A DNA stretch of 64,000 nt from Hyperoplus lanceolatus (Eukaryota; Chordata; Actinopteri; Uranoscopiformes; Ammodytidae): positions 5,321,501-5,385,500 of the forward strand of contig CM049416.1 of assembly GCA_026929865.2 (NCBI GenBank), read 5' to 3'. Position numbers and translations under genes: made by a program. This document shows positions 61,001-64,000 of the stretch, in pieces (position 1 is the first letter of the stretch; each line of letters opens with the position of its first letter). The notes beneath the pieces are model-generated. The model worked only from the letters and a program-made list of their open reading frames with translations, was not told the DNA's origin and did no database searches.

Positions 61001-61519
61001 TGGAGAAAAGATGAAGAAAGGTTATGGACAACCGACTTTTTACCACTCATACACACATTATATCTGCTGCAGGTTTGTTTGATGACATTTTTTTAAATGT
61101 TGGACTTACTCAGACTCTATGTCATGGAGATATGACAGGACCACTTCCCGGAAAGTCTCTGATGTGAACAGCGGGACATCCAAATCACTGCACCTCAGCT
61201 CTCCCAGTTCATCTGACGAAATCTGAAAGGAAGAGCACAATCGAGTTTTTAGAAAACGGGCATTTTTTCACAGGTCAATTACACACTTGTCACTTAGATG
61301 TGAATGTTAGAAAACCTAAATGTTTAAAATATGACACCGTTATCCGTCATGGTTGGTGCATTTACAAACCATCTTCTAATTAAATCAGCAAGCGGTCAAA
61401 TTGATCATGAATAAATCCATACATTTCAACCAAATGGACCAAATACAACTGTTGTTGTATGTTGCTGTTGCAACAACAGTTAGCTGTGGGACATTTGACA
61501 TTCTTACCATGTTATCCAT
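58021..61519 (-). CDS. uncharacterised four-exon protein, 464 aa
   Basis: Exons in transcript order: 61519-61508 (ATG, MDNM), 61222-61110, 60998-60801, 59092-58021. All three junctions are AG/GT with matching phases (0, 2, 2) and give 1395 nt. An in-frame TGA lies upstream of the ATG. I do not recognise the family. The N-terminal third is helical and acidic (SSDELGELRCSDLDV, ETFREVVLSYLHDI, ILLSDLCREIVEIVC). The middle is Ser/Glu-rich, and the C-terminal part contains SIKELLQEYKTFLAV, LLDHIIIETIKTSV, LDFDGILKNLM and a basic patch (KKEERPISRRKSH). No signal peptide or membrane segment is evident. A polyadenylation signal fits at 57869-57864. A transposon sits in its last intron (59203-60506). 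It is divergent from the CFAP210-like gene, which hints at joint expression; a ciliary or sperm role is only a guess. Confidence 0.8.
59203..60506. mobile_element. 1.3-kb non-autonomous DNA transposon with GGGCCTCATTTATAAA ends
   Basis: GGGCCTCATTTATAAACG at the left and CTTTATAAATGAGGCCC at the right are inverted and flanked by CAG on both sides (59200-59202, 60507-60509). TTTATAAA motifs recur inside both ends. The longest frame inside (59943-60269) resembles no transposase I recognise. It lies in the last intron of the uncharacterised gene. Confidence 0.82.
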
Positions 61520-61912
61520 GTTCACTGAGGAATCATCTGACAAAACATCAGGGTACGTTCAACATTGTAATATTTCTGTAGTTTGCTCTGTAAATGTGTG
61601 TGTGTTCACTTTTCCTATGTAGACAGTAGAACAGAAGGGTTAATAATGGAATGCAGCTACAAGTTAACCTGTGGAATGGCAAAGCATTCTATTCAATTGT
61701 CAATTGCATAACAACAGTAACCAAGTCCAAATACCATTTAAATGTTGGTTATGTTTTCCCAGACATCAAAGGCAAGTGATATCACGGGAAAGTGTCATAG
61801 AATGTGACATCAACACTCCCTCTGACCTTGTGCTTTGAAACCTATGAACACAACACAGGTTAGACGCTAAATTAGACAGACTACAATACAGATTACATTC
61901 AATTAGATTACA
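61520..61912. promoter_or_regulatory. short intergenic region between two divergent genes
   Basis: 393 bases separate the start codons of the uncharacterised minus-strand gene and the CFAP210-like gene. It is AT-rich, without CpG clustering or an obvious TATA box. It must hold both promoters if both genes are active, unless either has an upstream non-coding exon. Confidence 0.4.
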
Positions 61913-64000
61913 ATGGCTCCACCACAGGAGGTCACTTTGTCCAGGGCTGAATGGCAAAGAGTCCATTCGTTATTAAACAAGCCCAAGGCCAAAGTGTACA
62001 CGAGGCAGGAATTGGTCGACAGCAATTTGGAACACTTTTGCAGAGCGGAGGCGAAACTGCGCGAAGCCCGAAACGCTCGTATGCAGCAATCGCGAGAACT
62101 GAAGAAACAGTCGCACGAGGATCGTTTAAATACGCTCGTCGCGGAGGAGACGCAGTTGAAGAAAGAGGACTGGCAAAAAGCCATTGCCAGATCCAAGAAA
62201 CAGCTGTTTCACCAGAACGGCTGCGTCCGAAAATTCAACACAGCAGTCCTACGAACTCACGTGCAGAAGGAAAATGAGGCCCTGATGGAGTTTCAAAGAA
62301 AGAAAAAAAAAATGGCCGAAGAACTTGGACAACAGCAGAAAGACGAGATGAGGTGTGGACGGGAGGAAGGTCGGAGAGAGGAAATGGAAAGAGCTCATCA
62401 AAGACGGCTTAATAACCTTGCCACGGCAGACCACCACACTAAGAGAATAGAGAAAAACAAAGAGCTGAGAGAGGAGGAGAGACGGCAGGAGAAGGAGGAG
62501 AGAGATAGATTGCGAGAACTGCACGACTTGCATTTGCAGGAACTAAGACTTCAGGCAGAGCAAAAAGCAGAGTCAAAGAAAGCCAGTTTGAACTCTCGAC
62601 TGGAGGAAATCGCCGGTAGAAGCCTGGCCACGGAAAGAGAGGCACATAGGCTGAATATAGAGGAGAAACAAACAATGCACGTTCAGCTGGACCTTGAAAT
62701 GAAAAGGCAGCAAAGAAAAAGTTTGACAGCAGATGAATTCAGAAAGCTCCAGATACCAAAGGAAATTGTGCGAGACCGAATGTACACCTGGCTGAAAGAG
62801 CAGACCGCCTCTGACACTGTGAATGAAGAGGCCAAATTCTCCAAAACAATGGCCGCACAAGATGCCAGCGTTGAGAAGAGGCAACAGGACAAGGCAGACA
62901 AGAGGGATACAGCTCTCAAAAGTATCTCTGCTTTCAGGGAGGCAAAATTACAGGAGAAGAAGCAAATGAAGGAGGCAGAGCGACAGGGCAAAATCGACTG
63001 GTCTCAGGCTCAGAAAGAGTGCACCAGATTATTTCTGGTAAAAGAAAACCAAAAGACCAAGAAGGTCAGGGACAATAAAATGAATTGTCGAGACTACAAT
63101 CTCACTGCGATGGCCGAAAGTCGTGCCTGTCTGGAACAGCTGAAAAGGGAAGAAGATGACATCGAAAAGAAGAATTCTGAACAGATTGCTGAGAGACAGA
63201 AGCAACTCCAGCAGTATGTGTATCATGAACTTCGAGAGGCCGCAGACAGTCAACGAAATGTTTCACTTCTTCTAGCAACAAAGACAGGAGGACACAGTTT
63301 ATTTGTCGATGGGGAGCAGCCCGAGTACTACAGTAGCACTGATGAACCATTGCCCAGATTAGCCACCGACCAGACCCGTTTTATGAAAAACTATCTTGAA
63401 CGCGACCGCCTGCAACTAGGCATGAATAAGGAGTGTCGCCCTGTGCCGCCACGTCCCAGAGCAGCCGCGCTAGAGTTCCCTTCTGGGGAGGAGGGGTCCC
63501 ACTACCGTGCTAAAGGTACAGGGAAATCTCTGCCCAGATTCGGCACCGATCAAACCCGATCCACCAGGCAACTCTTGGAACGCAACAGGTTGCAACTCGT
63601 GTATGACGGGGAAGGTAAGGTAGATTTCCAGCTGGCCTACCGTCCACCCATTTCCAACACAGTCAAGCCAAGCTCTACAAAATCAAAATTCTTGGCTTCA
63701 CGAGAGAAACCTGTAGGACTTTTTGACCATTATGCTACTGCTGAGGTGTCAAACTACCTCTCCAAACATACAGGTGATTCATTGCCCAGATTTGCCACGG
63801 AAAAAACCCGGTCTACTAAGCAATATCTGGAACAGGACGGACTGCAACTAACTTACAAAGAAAACAGTACGGACGATTTGCAGCCAATTTATTTTCCACC
63901 TATTTCCATAAAGGAAACACCTGCAGGGCAACATTGCCCCCATACCGTTGTGGAGCATTCCCACTGTGGTTGTAAGGATACTGTTGAATCTTTCCCCACA
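61913..64000 (+). CDS. CFAP210/CCDC173-like trichohyalin-plectin-homology coiled-coil protein (intronless, runs off window)
   Basis: ATG at 61913 opens a frame of 696 codons without a stop to the window edge. The start MAPPQEVTLSRAEW is the first ATG. Residues ~65-440 are a highly charged coiled coil with the layout of the TPH domain family (CFAP210, CFAP45, CFAP53, MNS1, trichoplein). The motif W(Q)KAIARSKKQLFHQN followed by VRKFNTAVLRTHVQK resembles the CFAP210 segment ending YYQTDRVKxFHSALL as I recall it. CFAP210 is a microtubule inner protein of ciliary doublets. After the coiled coil, three copies of LPR-(L/F)-(A/G)-T-(D/E)-(Q/K)-TR occur at aa ~480, 540 and 624, each followed by a conserved L-E-x-(D/N)-x-LQL. 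Human CFAP210 is about 550 aa, so this protein is longer. The lack of introns suggests a retrocopy that stayed open. The nearest neighbour is divergent, 394 bp away. The family call is fair; orthology is uncertain. Confidence 0.78.
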   Translation, partial: MAPPQEVTLSRAEWQRVHSLLNKPKAKVYTRQELVDSNLEHFCRAEAKLREARNARMQQSRELKKQSHEDRLNTLVAEETQLKKEDWQKAIARSKKQLFHQNGCVRKFNTAVLRTHVQKENEALMEFQRKKKKMAEELGQQQKDEMRCGREEGRREEMERAHQRRLNNLATADHHTKRIEKNKELREEERRQEKEERDRLRELHDLHLQELRLQAEQKAESKKASLNSRLEEIAGRSLATEREAHRLNIEEKQTMHVQLDLEMKRQQRKSLTADEFRKLQIPKEIVRDRMYTWLKEQTASDTVNEEAKFSKTMAAQDASVEKRQQDKADKRDTALKSISAFREAKLQEKKQMKEAERQGKIDWSQAQKECTRLFLVKENQKTKKVRDNKMNCRDYNLTAMAESRACLEQLKREEDDIEKKNSEQIAERQKQLQQYVYHELREAADSQRNVSLLLATKTGGHSLFVDGEQPEYYSSTDEPLPRLATDQTRFMKNYLERDRLQLGMNKECRPVPPRPRAAALEFPSGEEGSHYRAKGTGKSLPRFGTDQTRSTRQLLERNRLQLVYDGEGKVDFQLAYRPPISNTVKPSSTKSKFLASREKPVGLFDHYATAEVSNYLSKHTGDSLPRFATEKTRSTKQYLEQDGLQLTYKENSTDDLQPIYFPPISIKETPAGQHCPHTVVEHSHCGCKDTVESFPT

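Noticed and set aside
62249..63350. Minus-strand frames across 62.2-63.4 kb
   Set aside because: They are shadows of the long plus-strand CFAP210-like frame and break repeatedly.

Overview
This window is a stretch of a teleost fish nuclear chromosome. Supporting this are multi-exon genes with GT-AG introns, very long (CA)n/(GT)n microsatellites, tRNA-derived SINEs, L2/CR1-type and L1-type LINEs, Tc1-like and hAT/piggyBac-like elements, and the human 12q23 gene pair SLC41A2-NOPCHAP1 head to head. A percomorph is likely but the species cannot be named from sequence alone.

Layout. (1) About 0.3-48.2 kb (to ~50.8 kb with a probable non-coding first exon): slc41a2, a Mg2+ transporter gene on the minus strand. 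All eleven coding exons can be placed, their phases join perfectly, and together they encode 576 aa. Its introns hold nearly all the repeats here. (2) Intron 6 of slc41a2 (25.4-39.1 kb) contains, on the opposite strand, an L2-type LINE with a long open reverse-transcriptase frame (29.2-31.95 kb) and an intronless TRIM gene (33.9-35.6 kb), broken by one in-frame TAG between the coiled coil and PRY-SPRY. (3) 51.3-53.9 kb: nopchap1 (C12orf45), plus strand, four exons, 152 aa, coding for a box C/D snoRNP assembly chaperone. (4) 54.7-56.35 kb: a Tc1-like transposon rearranged into a palindrome with ~575-bp arms. (5) 58.0-61.5 kb: an unrecognised four-exon minus-strand gene (464 aa). About 0.4 kb upstream and divergent is an intronless plus-strand frame open from 61.9 kb to the window edge. 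It encodes a trichohyalin-plectin-homology coiled-coil protein most like CFAP210 (CCDC173), with three C-terminal copies of an LPR-x-x-T-x-x-TR motif.

The intergenic and intronic DNA is a mosaic of MITE-like elements, many present in two or more copies here, so ends, empty sites and insertion order can be read directly. Clear nesting includes a LINE fragment inside a MITE (15.6-16.76 kb), a 126-bp retroposon-like insert inside another copy of that MITE (56.7 kb), and a TTAA-flanked element inside a larger inverted-repeat element (19.5-20.7 kb).

The points most worth following up are the uncharacterised/CFAP210-like divergent pair and its C-terminal repeats, the amber-interrupted TRIM gene, the palindromic Tc1 element, and dinucleotide repeats that touch splice sites in slc41a2 and nopchap1. 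No complete novel multi-gene system is evident.
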